Positions 11,156-22,230 of a DNA stretch of 64,000 nucleotides are shown one piece after another. Numbering within the stretch: position 1 is the stretch's first letter; each line of letters starts with the position of its first letter. Below the pieces are notes generated by a model. The model had not been told where the DNA came from. It ran no database searches and saw only the letters and a program-made list of their open reading frames with translations. The stretch spans positions 28,043,501 through 28,107,500 of the forward strand of contig NC_071667.1 of assembly GCF_028554725.1 (NCBI RefSeq), written 5' to 3'. Position numbers and translations under genes: made by a program. Origin of the DNA: Zeugodacus cucurbitae. Taxonomy: Eukaryota > Arthropoda > Insecta > Diptera > Tephritidae.

Positions 11156-12351
11156 TTATAATCTCGCAACAAAGTTGCTAAAGAGAGTATACTAGTTTTG
11201 TTCACATAACGGTTGTTTGTGTCACCAAGAAATATAAGAGTTAGATATGCATAAATGATCAGGATGACGAGTAGATTTGAAATCCGGATGTCTGTCCGTC
11301 CGTCAAAATGAAATTTGGAACATAGGATCCCATTAGGGAGCGGCATTTGGATGTAATTTTTTTGGAAAAGTGGGCGTGACCCCGCCCCCAAATAGGTTTT
11401 TTGTATATAACTCGCAAACCAATAAAGCTATATAAGCCAACCTTTCTGCAGTTGTTTCTTTTAGCCATTTCTTTATACAGTCCAAAAATGAAAGAAATCG
11501 GATAATAACCACGCCCACCTCCCATACAAAGGTTAGGTTGAAAATTACTAAAAGTGGGTTAACTCACTAACGAAGAAATAGCAGAAGGGAGCTGTACTCA
11601 GATTTTTTTACAAAATGGAAAATGGGCGTGGCATCGCCCACTTATGGGTCAAAAACCATATCTCAAGAACTATTCGACCGATTTCAATGAAATTCGGTAT
11701 ATAATATTTTTTGACACCCTGACAACACGGTTAAAAATGAGCGAAATCGGTTCACAACCACGACTACTTTCCTTATAACTCAATTTTGAATTCCATCTGA
11801 TTCGTTCACTTTATAATGTATTCATAAGGAACCAATGAAGCTAGCGGAATGAAACTTTACACAAATACTGTATTTGAGCTGTGATATCACTTGTGGAAAA
11901 ATTGTCAAAATCGGACCATGACTTTTCAAGGCCCCTGATATCGAACATGAAGAACTCAGTGCCTAAGGTTAATTTTTCACCGAAAATATAGGTAAATCCC
12001 TCAGATATTTTAATGTAATTCATTCCCTCTGAATTTTTTTCTTATAATAGTTTCTCTCTGTACCTGAAATGGTAAAAATCGGTTCATAACTTCCCCCAGA
12101 TCACATATACCTAATTATAAGTAATATTGAATTAAGTGAGCGTATAGTCTTCGATATATTGTATCTTGGTGGTGAAAACGAGTGAAATCGGTTTAGGAAT
12201 TACCTCAGTCCGCATATACTATTTATGATGATTTTCGTTATTCTATTGAACTTTATACCAAATATATGGGTCGACTTGTGTTATCTTTATAAAATTACAT
12301 CAATAAATTGCGAGAGTATAAAATGTTCGGTTACACCCGTCCTTACTTGTT
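11156..12351 (-). repeat. HINE/mini-me-like repeat, near full-length copy R1 (subfamily II)
   Basis: Begins TTATAATCTCGCAACAAAG, the reverse complement of the family 3' hairpin, and ends TTGCGAGAGTATAAAATG, GGTTACACCCG, CTTACTTGTT. AAATCGG motifs occur at 11495, 11744, 11908, 12076 and 12185. The AAATCGG motif before the GTCY tract seen in copy R2 (6342) is deleted here. It lies head-to-head with F1 across segment A. Confidence 0.9.
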
Positions 12352-12692
12352 TGCTTATTCTTTATACTTTCAAAAATATCCTGTGAAAGCGGTAAGGTCG
12401 TATCTTGAATAGTTTTTGAATGGCAGCGTTCTAAAGAGCGACCGTCGCAGGTACAAGCAGCTATAGTCGAAACTTTAAACGTATTTTCTCGAAATGACAT
12501 TTCTTAAAATTGATGACATCATTACTCTTTAAATACAGCTGTAAATATACCTTATAATGTCCAAAAAACTTTGAAACATTCAATTGAGTACTTTCTTTAA
12601 AAAAATCACGAAAATCGTCTAATTTTTCATGGGTTACTTAATTACTCTAGTTATGGCTCAGCGGACCATTTTTTGATCTTTCCAATGGAGTG
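12352..12692. other. Non-coding spacer
   Basis: No gene seen. TCTAGTTATGGCTCAGC at about 12648 recurs at 14579. Both copies lie shortly left of fragments of the same LINE. Confidence 0.5.
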
Positions 12693-12945
12693 GAGAGTGG
12701 ACGCGAATAATGAGCGACTTGCAAAGTTGGACTTTGGTTCGTCGAGAGAGGACTTTACTTTCCAATTGTCCACTCAGTCCAAAGTAGCACCTTTTGGCAA
12801 GAATGATTCTGAGTGACATTGGTGGTAATAATCTACAACTTCAAAGTTATGACTGATTTCGAATTGTCCTCTTTTACCACCAGACACATTCGATTCGCTT
12901 CCTTATCAAGCCTGAAAAAGTGGAACCCACAGCCGCATTAGTTCT
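12693..12945 (-). mobile_element. RTE-like LINE fragment, copy a
   Basis: Shares runs such as AATAATGAGCGACTTG, GTCGAGAGAGGACTTTACTT, CACTCAGTCCAAAGTAGCACC and CGATTCGCTTCCTTATC with the other copies of this LINE (14770, 52345, 55990). It covers only the region just C-terminal to the YADD motif and is riddled with frame breaks. Confidence 0.75.
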
Positions 12946-14769
12946 ACGGGAATGGAATCATATGCAGAAACTTTTTGACAGTCATTCACCTCTTGGCCAG
13001 AAACGATTATTTTCCATATGATTCAAGCAGCTTCCAATACGCGGTTTTAGACCAAGTATCCTGTGGGTAGCCAACAAATATCCGTTCGCATGCAAGCTTA
13101 AGTGAGAAGGTGTTGTTCAAGGGGTTTAAAACCCATCACATAAAAAAACTTGCAAACTGCCCAATACTCGGATATATATACTATATAATCGTCGCTTACA
13201 TTATTGCATCGAACTTGGCCGAACTTCTTTTAAGTCATTCCCCTTGATGCAATGCGAGAGATAAACCCTTTCAGTTTTAAGCCGCTTCAGAGCGGCTAGT
13301 AAATCTTGTGATTACATTTTACATGCCAAAAACATGCTCACAGGTTAGTCTGTACATAGATCACCTGATCCGGTCATTTACTACTACACTACGACGGCAC
13401 CATTTTAGCAACAATCCTCCAAAACACGAATGACCCCTCCTAGGTGAATCATGGGTATAAACTTTTGAAAAGAAATTTTTCGAAAAAAAAATTCCAACAA
13501 TTAGAAACTTGAAGTTAAAATTAACTTTTGCTTCTCTGCGCCAACAAAGTTGGCATAATATAGCACCCGTATGTACATACGAGAACATACCCGTCATCCA
13601 TGTAAGATATATATTTAGATATGTACATTTGTAGTCTCAGGTGAAGGTGAACAATGTAAACTCTTGCCTCATAAAAATACTTCACCTACTAACTTCATTT
13701 GTTGTTGTTGTACTATTTCCATGTTAACAGGAAGCTTAGGATGTGAGACGCCGAGAAGAATTGTTCGCATTTCTTGTCGACTACAAAATCTTTGTATGTG
13801 TGTGATGAAGAAGGAGGAAACGAAGGCGAAACCAGACATGGATAGGCGAAGGAAGGCGGCAAATGATCATTAGTTTAACTCGAGGCAGAAGCGGTAGCAG
13901 GGCAGGTCTATGGCGGTAGAAAGTTAACTAAAAGTGTCAATCAGGTGAAGTGGCAGCGTGCGTGCGAAAGCATTCATTTGCGAGATGTGGGCGCATACGC
14001 CAAGAATACTGAACAAGCAGGTACGAGCATAACACGGCGTGTTTAGGTATGTATGTGTGCTATCTAAACGCTCATCTCGACCAGCTACATTGTTAAAACA
14101 ATTTCATGATAAGATGAAACGGTGTCGGAAAATATGAGCGATAAGCAAACAAAGGAAGGACTTATGAACGCAAGTTGGTTAGACGTTAGATATGGGCGAA
14201 CACCCAAAGATACCATAATGCCCGTTACCTGCTCTTGTACATGCCCGTAAAGTGTTCCGCACGCAACTTATAGTGAAACGGATACAACACGCAATTGTTG
14301 CGCAATAAAGTAATTAAGTAGTTAACAACAGTTTATATATCTCATTGTTTGCAAATAATTTTGCTTCGCTTATAGTTTTTGTGGTGTAAGCGGTTGCCTC
14401 CCACTATTTTGCTTACTCTGAATATGAATACTAAATATTTCGAGTAATTAAATATACAAATTCTCTTCTTGAGAAAATATTTGAGAGTCTTCCTACGAGA
14501 ACTAGATCCCGATGTCTTAAATACTTAAGAGGTAGAGGTGTCCGCAGTATGAATGGAAACAATACTAACTTAATCAGTCTAGTTATGGCTCAGCCGACAT
14601 TTTTTATAAGTCATATACGAGTATTTACATATATACATTAATTCCTCTCTCTCTAAAGTTGGGGTAGGCTAAAAAGTCACCGTGGTTCCAAAATGTTATC
14701 TTGTGATCAACAAGCTGCTTAGACCAATATATTGTTCCAAAACACCCAAAATATTATCTTCCGCAAAAC
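12946..14769. other. Non-coding DNA
   Basis: No supportable gene. The small frames at 13361-13597 and 13664-13873 show no domain and no family similarity. Simple AT-rich DNA dominates. Confidence 0.5.
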
Positions 14770-15313
14770 CGTTCTCTGGAAAACCGCTAGTGTCTTCTAC
14801 ACCATAAATCAGGACTGCAATAATGAGCGACTTGTAGAGTTACGTTTTGTTTTTTTTTTTTCAATTTCCTACTTAGTCCAAAGTAGCACCTGTTGGCAAG
14901 AGTGATTCTGCGTTGGATTTTAAGGCTGGCATTGTTGGTGTGGTTGATGCTGGTTCCGTGAGAGACGAAAGTATCAACAACTTCATAGTTACAACTGCCA
15001 ACACTGACGTGGGAACCAAGTCGCAAATACACCGACTGCTTGTTTGATGATAGGAGATATTTCGTCTTGTCCTCATTCACCACCAGGCTCATTTGCTTCA
15101 CTTCCTTATCCAGTCTGGAAAAAGCGGAACTAACGACGCGTTTGTTATGTCCAATGATATCAAGATCATCGGCGTACGCCAACAGCTGCTCTGCAACTTC
15201 TACTATTTTCTCCAGCTATAGATTGAATGATAGTGAGCCACCCTGCCTGAAACCTCTCGTGGCTTCGAACTGCACAGAGAGGTCCTTCCCGATCATGGCG
15301 GCGCTTTTGGTTG
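14770..15313 (-). mobile_element. RTE-like LINE reverse transcriptase fragment, copy b
   Basis: On the minus strand a 131-codon frame (15182-14787) reads AYADDLDIIGHN, VVNEDKTKYLLSS and IQRRITLANRCYFGLSRKL. That is the catalytic YADD motif (palm motif C) and following palm/thumb of a non-LTR reverse transcriptase. The sequence to its right (15183-15313) continues upstream coding with frame breaks. The 3' end is lost, and the 5' side is cut off where copy R3 begins. Clade assignment (RTE-like) is tentative. Confidence 0.88.
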
Positions 15314-16077
15314 AGGTTTTTGTACATATCTCATAAACTATTATACTTAAGCCAAACTTTCTACAGTCGTTTCTTTTAGGTACTACCTTATACAGTCCAA
15401 AAATGGTAATCGGATTATAACCACGCCCTCCTCCCTTACAAAGGTTATGTTGAAAACTACTAAAACTGCTTTAATTCAGTAAGGGAAAAACTAGATACCT
15501 TAAATTCAAGTTCAATATTAAAAAGGTACGGAAGAGATGCACTCAAATTGGTATACAAATTTTAAATGGGCATGACTCCGCCTACTTATGGGTCAACAAC
15601 CATATCTCCGAAACGCTCGACCAATATCAATGAAATTTGGTGTGTGATATTTTCCTTGCATCCCAATGATATGTTGTGAAAATAGGCCAAATCAGTTCAT
15701 AATCTGTATCGGAACAGAACTTTACATAAATACTACGCTTATAGTGTGGCATAGCTCTTCTAAAAATCGTCAAAATCAAACCATAAATTTTCAATGCCCC
15801 ATAAATCGAACATGAGGTCCTCAGTGCTTCTAATTTTTTTACCGAAAATATAGGTAAGTCTCTCAGATATTTTGAAGAAATTTAGAGGGTATATCTTTCT
15901 TTTAATAATATGTATCCGTGCCTAAAACACGTGAAATCGGGTCATAACTTCACCTAACTCCCATATACCTATTATTAGGGTTTCCTACTTTCAATGGACT
16001 TTATACCACATGTATGCCAAAGTGCGAGAGTATAAAATGTTCGATTACACCCGAACTTAGCACTTCCTTACTTGTTA
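15314..16077 (-). repeat. HINE/mini-me-like repeat, truncated copy R3
   Basis: Starts inside the element (AGGTTTTTGTACATATCTC). It contains ATGGTAATCGGATTATAACC, GGTCAACAACCATATCTC and GGTGAAATCGGGTC-type modules and ends GCGAGAGTATAAAATGTTCG...CTTCCTTACTTGTTA. The half holding the GTCY microsatellite is missing. Confidence 0.85.
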
Positions 16078-17608
16078 ATATTCGTCTACTCCTCTACTCC
16101 ATTAAATCGCTTCCGAACGGCTGGAGGATGTTAGAAGAGCTTTTGTGTAATAGAAATACGCTCGTCTACCAAGGGAATCCATATCTGGTAAAACACCTCT
16201 ACAAAAACAGAGATCAATAGCAAGTTGTACAGAGTGATTGTTGAGCACCTCTAACCGCAACTCCACACACTCAGTTTAGTATCAACGAAGTGTACTGTTG
16301 CGCTAAATAATGAAGCTTGATGTCAATCGACAGCATGTGTATTTCTTCTGTGGTCTCATCAAACTTCTTATTTATTATACACACACACACACCTCTTATT
16401 GGTTACATTTATGAGCTCATATACATATATGATGCTGTCACAAATGACGATACAAAAAAAAAAAAACACTTGCCATGCTTGCGGTAATTTACAGCTTTTC
16501 ACATCAGCTTTTATCGCATACCAAGTCCTTATTACTTTTACGCATGCCATTAATAACACAAACATTTGCCTATTTGTATGAACCTCTTCACACACTCGTA
16601 AATACATTTGTGCATGTGTGAATTAATACATGGATATATACATACTCTTTCGTGCTTTTGTATTCTCCACTTAACACAGCAACAACTCGGGTATTTATGC
16701 AGATGTGTTTGGAAGTTATTTTTTCTACCGTTAACTTCATTTCCATTTGCATTTTTTCATTTTCACACATATGTACATCCACGTCTATGTCCCTTTTGTA
16801 CTTGTTGTTTCCGTTGGTTGGTGTAGGGTCGGTGGTGCTCTTATCCTGTTTTATTTATGGCTATTTATTTGTTGCTTTAATTATGTTTTACGCATACGCA
16901 CCGGCGCACATACATACATATATATGCGTCTTTGTAATATATGCACGCATAATGTTTACGCTTCACACACTCATAGGCACATGAGTGTCTTTGTAGGTAT
17001 TTATGCGGATATATGTACATACATACAACACGCCTCTACACTTGTCGTATGTGTGACCCTAGTTCAAGGAGGTCTTCATTTGCATACAGCAACCGTCGTG
17101 GCATCCCAACATGTACAGCAATGTTACCCCAACTCTACTGGGTATGGCCACATAATCATACATACACATGCATATACACTTGTTCACATCTCTGCTCTGG
17201 TGTATACCCGGCTGAACTATAAGAAAAACAAATCAGGAAATAAAATTCGCTTGGGACTGACAAGATTTATGCCCTTTGCAGATATTTTCTTGTTGGCACA
17301 GAATAAGATGGGACATCATTTTTCAACAACAATAAATTTATTTTTTTTTTAATTTTCCTTACTGTTTCCTTAATGAAAATGAAGAAATATATGTGTGTGT
17401 GCTAGCTGGTTTTACGGAGATTGCCAAGTAATTAATTGTTGGCCATTCCTCTTCCATTTTACGGTGGTTTCTAGAATGCCAGCGATTTTGGCCAAGTTCA
17501 CAATGCCAAAGTAGTCATTTATTTTTCTTGTGCGTAGACGACATTAAAAACAGTAAGTGATACCACATCCATCTATAATCACCATTAGCTGGTACCATAA
17601 TAAATAAA
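16078..17608. other. Non-coding DNA
   Basis: Rich in ACAT/GTAT and CA simple sequence, which produces long accidental open frames, including one of 201 codons at 16747-17352. That frame is dominated by H, Y, I, T and C from repeats, has no domain, and overlaps equally long frames. No gene is supported. Confidence 0.6.
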
Positions 17609-18806
17609 AACAAGTAAGGAAAGGCTAAGTTCGGGTGCAACGGAACATTTTATACTCTCGCAATTTATTGAAAAATTTAACCAATACATATATGCGGAAT
17701 AAAGCTCACCGTATTTTTGAAAAACCTATAATTAGGTATATGGGAGCTAGGAGAAGTTACTTTTGAAAAACCTACAATGAGGTATATGGAAATGTTATGA
17801 CCTGATTTTAATAATTTTTGGAACAGAGACATACTATTAGAAGAAGACAATTTCCTCTGAATTAAATTGAGATATCTGAGAGATTTACCCATATTTTCGG
17901 TTAAAATTTATCCTTAGGCGCTGAGTTCAACATGTTCGATATCTGGGGCCTTGAAAAGTTATGGTCCGTTTTCGACAATTTTTTCACAAGTGAAGCCAGA
18001 GATGATATGCACTAATTGTGTAAAGTTTTATTCCGTTATCTTCATTGGTTCCTTATGTTTACATTATAAAGTGAAGCAATAAGATGGATTTCAAAATTGA
18101 GTTATAAGGAAAGTAGTAGTGGTTGTGAACTGATTTCGCCCATTTTTTGTCCGTGTTATCAGGGTGTCAAGAAAATATTATATACCGAATTTCATTCGAA
18201 TCGGTCGAATAGTTCCTGAGATATGGTTTTTGGCCCATAAGTGGGCGATGCCACGCCCATTTTCCATTTTGTAAAAAAATCTGAGTACAGCTCCCTTCTG
18301 CTATTTCTTCGTTAGTGAGTTAACCCACTTTTAGTAATTTTCAACCTAACCTTTGTATGGGAGGTTTGGTTTATATAGCTTTATTAGTTTGCGAGTTAAA
18401 TACAAATAACCGATTTGGGGGCGGGGCCACGCCCACTACCCCAAAAAAATTACATCCAAATATGCCCCCTTCTAGTGCGATCCTTTATTCCAAATTTTAC
18501 TTTTATATCTTCATTTATGGCTTAGTTATGACACTTTATGTGTTTTTGGTTTTCGCCATTTTGTGGGCGTGGCAATGGTCCGATTCTGCCCATTTTCGAA
18601 CTTGATCTTCTTATGGTGCCAAGGAATATTTGTGCCAAGTTTCGTCAAGATATTTTAATTTCCGGATTTCAAATCTACTCGTCACCCTGATCACTTTGGT
18701 ATATATGACTCTATATCTAACGCTTTCAGTTTTAGGTGTTACAAACAACCGTTATGTGAACAAAACTATAATACTCTCTTTAGCAACTTTTGTTGCGAGA
18801 GTATAA
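17609..18806 (+). repeat. HINE/mini-me-like repeat, near full-length copy F2
   Basis: Starts ACAAGTAAGGAAAGGC, GTTCGGGTGCAACGGAAC, ATACTCTCGCAATTTATTG and ends TTAGCAACTTTTGTTGCGAGAG, TATAA. An imperfect internal tandem duplication of about 50 bp is visible near 17710-17800 (TTTTGAAAAACCTA.AAT.AGGTATATGG twice). The CGGA tract is deleted. The CCACGCCCA/GGGCGTGG boxes remain. Confidence 0.9.
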
Positions 18807-19200
18807 TAAATTCAGCCGTTGTAAACAAGGATTTCAATTCAGTGGGAAATGTCGATATTTTTTTATAATCTCCGCGTAGCCAGTTTTTCCTACACAAAGA
18901 ATTAGTGATAAAGAAAGCAAATAGAATCAGATCTTATAATTAACCGATTGGACCAGACCTTACATAAATCGCAAAAAGTGATATAAAACACGACACCAGA
19001 TATAATTACGATATACTCAAAAATAATTTCAGAAGTGTCGACAGATTAACAGATCCATAAAATTGTATCTAACAATTAAATGAAAAATTAAATAATCCAA
19101 AGCATAGTGCCGAAATGGCGGAAATCATTAAAGAAAATACAACATATTGAAACTTCGAATGAATTGATAATAGTGGATGTCAATGAAGACACACATAATA
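18807..19200. other. Non-coding spacer
   Basis: Short AT-rich stretch between a repeat copy and a MITE. Nothing recognisable was seen. Confidence 0.5.
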
Positions 19201-19605
19201 GCCTTTTCACACAGGCGCTAATTGATCAATAAGCCGGCCTCTGGTCAATTAAAACGCTGATTAAGATCGATTTACCATACAAAATAAAAATCTACATTAA
19301 TTTTTGATTGAATTTTAATCGACTTGGAAACGAAATTCAACTCTGCGACAAAGACCGTATTTGTAATGATAAATACGTTCTTTGTCTGCGATTGGCGGTA
19401 TTTTTTTATAAAATAGCATTAATACTATTCGACAGTAGATGTCGCTGCTGAAAATAAATAAAATATAATTAGTTGATAAAACTTACCAACTTCTTATGAA
19501 AAACAACAGCTGTTCGGTTATCGAGTAGCCGGCAGTGTGAAGGGCAAAAAAGTGTTTCTCAATACAAATTTTGATTGATCAGTTAATATGGCTGTGTGAA
19601 AACGC
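19201..19605. mobile_element. 405-bp MITE with imperfect inverted ends
   Basis: The left end GCCTTTTCACACAGGCG, then AATTGATCAAT, pairs with the reverse complement of the right end, GCGTTTTCACACAGCC, then AACTGATCAAT. TA dinucleotides flank both edges (19199-19200 and 19606-19607). There is no coding sequence. The superfamily is not settled; the end pattern resembles the PIF-type MITE at 38294. Confidence 0.75.
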
Positions 19606-21651
19606 TATAAGGAAATCCCTTAATTAATTGATGCATTTCCCGATTTAAGTCTCGTATATGTTTAAAATTAGTATTTGAATAAATTTTTATTATTTATACT
19701 ATATTTATGTATTATTTCTATAAATCTCATAACCATTTTCCCAATTACGAGTACATGTTCAAAGATCTAGTTCTGACAAGCACATAATATATAGCAAACG
19801 TAAGTATGTAAGAGGTATTTTATATCACCTCTAGTATGAAATATACAATTGAGAGCTTTTCAATGTCGTACAAATATTTGTCGAGTCATTATGGATGGAT
19901 ATATTAGGCATAGTTTGACAAGATAAATAATATTAAATAAGATAATGTCGAATGAAAATGTGTTCAGTTAAATCATGCTACGAAATATTTCAAATAACAT
20001 TGCAACTTTTGAAATATAACATTGTTTCTTTAAAACAATATATCTTTAGAAAAATATTATAACTGTAAAATATTTCGAGATGTGTCCAGAAAATTCAATA
20101 AATTTCGATCGTAACCGAATATTATAATATATATCGTCTCAAAATTTGGATTTACATAACATATAATAAGTGAACGCCTACCATAATGTAACACTACAAG
20201 TTATGAGATGATTGGGAAAGTTATTGCTTAACTAGAACTATTTTCGGTACTCCATTTCCATGTTTTTTCCAATTTTTGTACCTATTGCGCCATCGACAAT
20301 ACACTTATGGCCACTTAACAACCCAAAAGAACTCTTATAGGCTACTTACACTGGTTTACAGTGTTAAAACTTATCTTCTTTAAGCCTTCAAGAAATCATC
20401 ACAGAATTAATATTGAAGTAGCTGAAAGGACTTAAGAAAATGTATGATGATAATTACACAGATACATACATATGTATATGCTAAAGTATATCGTATATTG
20501 AAGGTAAGCTAATGAAAAATTCTTATATGAGTTAGCTAGATTATGAAAACCCTTGCGTAAGCCATGAAAAAATATTGTATATTCTAACCATAAAATTCAA
20601 CTTTATATTTAGTTCCCCGAAACCTCAAAATGTCGTACTCACTTTTTGCACTTTAAAATCCAGTAAATCTTCACTTCATTAATACGCATTAAGACCATAT
20701 AAAACTATATTTTTCCAGCAACAATCTGACAACCTAGTAAATATGTATGCACGCACATCCTCTGCGTCACTAATCCATGCATTTATTCATATGTTAATTT
20801 CGTGCGTAAGGCTACGAGCATAAATGGAGCAATAATAGACTACTTGACTGCAAAGTATGCTAAGCCAGCTAAGCCATTCAAGCCAAGCCAAACCGAGCCA
20901 AATGCGGCTGAGCGGCGGCGCGATGCTTCTGTTAAGTGGAGCGACGACGCCGGTGCACGGGTATGGCTGTGGAATTGCACATGAGTTGACAGACATACAG
21001 GCAGCCATCCAGATAGGTAAGCTTGCCGGAGTCGCAATGAAAATATAGCAGACTAACACACGTTCAGCTTTTTAAAATTATGTCTAATGTGAGTGTTGCG
21101 AGGCTGAGATGTTCATACTCGTACTTATGGCGTCTTCTATTACGTTTGAAGCGCAGAGATCTGCACCGTTAAGCCGACTGACCGCCCGTCACACTAACTG
21201 CCGGCGTAGCTATTTGTCTGCCCACTTGACTGCTTTTGCACGTAACTATCAGCAGAGTTTTGTATTTTATGTTGGTTGTTTTTGTTGAAGCAAAGTTGAA
21301 AGATAAGTATCATAAAATTTGGCTTTAAGAGAAAACAAAACTGTTTAACTTGAAATGTAGACAGATATGTAATTTAGTGAAGTATATAGTTTCTGTAACA
21401 ACATTGAATCGTTTGTCATCGTGCTAATTTCCCATTGAACATTATACTAAATATTTTACACAAAAATTTCCAAAATTTAGCTAATTATTCTGAGAAATAC
21501 ATCAAATTATTTCAAATTAGCTTAACTAAATAATGATAAAATACAAATATTGTCGCTAATATGTGGAAAATCTTGTAATTCTTCTCCAGACCCTTTATAT
21601 CATAATAAAAACTGCGTGGAAACATATTTTCCCGGCATATCTTAGGTTTAC
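19606..21651. other. Non-coding DNA with a GC-richer island
   Basis: No gene supported. At 20800-21060 the sequence becomes less AT-rich and carries six AGCCA words within about 45 bp (near 20862-20904). The open frames there overlap on both strands with no domain. Confidence 0.45.
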
Positions 21652-21716
21652 AGTGATCCCCGCTTAAGCGCCTCCCCGTTTAAGTGCCTTTCCCGCTTAA
21701 GTGCCAATATTTTGCG
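21652..21716 (+). repeat. pogo-like MITE end with a triplicated unit
   Basis: ACAGTGATCCCCGCTTAAGC begins a run in which CCCCGCTTAAGCGCC, CCCCGTTTAAGTGCC and CCCGCTTAAGTGCC follow one another. The CAGTG..CCCCGCTTAAG start resembles pogo/Tigger-type termini. No partner end was found, and copy R4 starts just after. Confidence 0.45.
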
Positions 21717-21724
21717 GCATCGTT

Positions 21725-22230
21725 GGTATACTCTCGCAACAATGTTGCTAAACGGTTGGTTGTAAGTCCTAAAACTAAAAGAGTTATATCTACCAAAGTG
21801 ATCAGGGTGATAAGTAGAGTTGAAATCCGGATGTCTATCTGTCCGTCCGTCCGTCCGTCCGTGCAAGCTGTAACTTGAGTAAAAATTTTGATATCTTGAT
21901 GAAACTTGGACCACGTATTTCTTGGTACCATAAGAAGGTTAAGTTCGAAGATGGGCGAAATCGAACCACTGCCACACCCACAAACTGGCGATAATCGAAA
22001 AAATAAAAATAGCTATAACTAAGCCATAAATTAGATAAATTAGCCTAAGGAAGTGAAATTAGGTACAAAGCATCGTTCTAGGACATATTTGGATGTAATT
22101 GTTTTGGGAAAAGTGGGCGTGACCCCGCCCCCTCTAAGTTTTTTGTGCACATCTCGCAAATTACTAAAGCGACATAGCTACATCGAAACTTTCAGGAGTC
22201 ATTTTCTTCAGGCACTTTCTTATAGCCTAG
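21725..22230 (-). repeat. HINE/mini-me-like repeat, truncated copy R4
   Basis: Begins TATACTCTCGCAACAATG, then AAGTGATCAGGGTG, TTGAAATCCGGATGTCTATC and a (GTCC)n tract (21836-21863). It continues through CACTGCCACACCCAC and GTGGGCGTGACCCCGCCCCC and stops in the next module near 22230. Confidence 0.85.

Noticed and set aside
16747..17352. A 201-codon open frame, among the longest in the window
   Set aside because: Composed largely of residues encoded by CA/TA/AT simple repeats, overlapped by other long frames on both strands, with no domain or coding signature.
6116..18806. Transposon-dense left third as a piRNA cluster
   Set aside because: Fragment density and nesting fit, but sequence alone cannot separate a piRNA cluster from ordinary heterochromatic or intronic DNA. 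Small RNA data would be needed.
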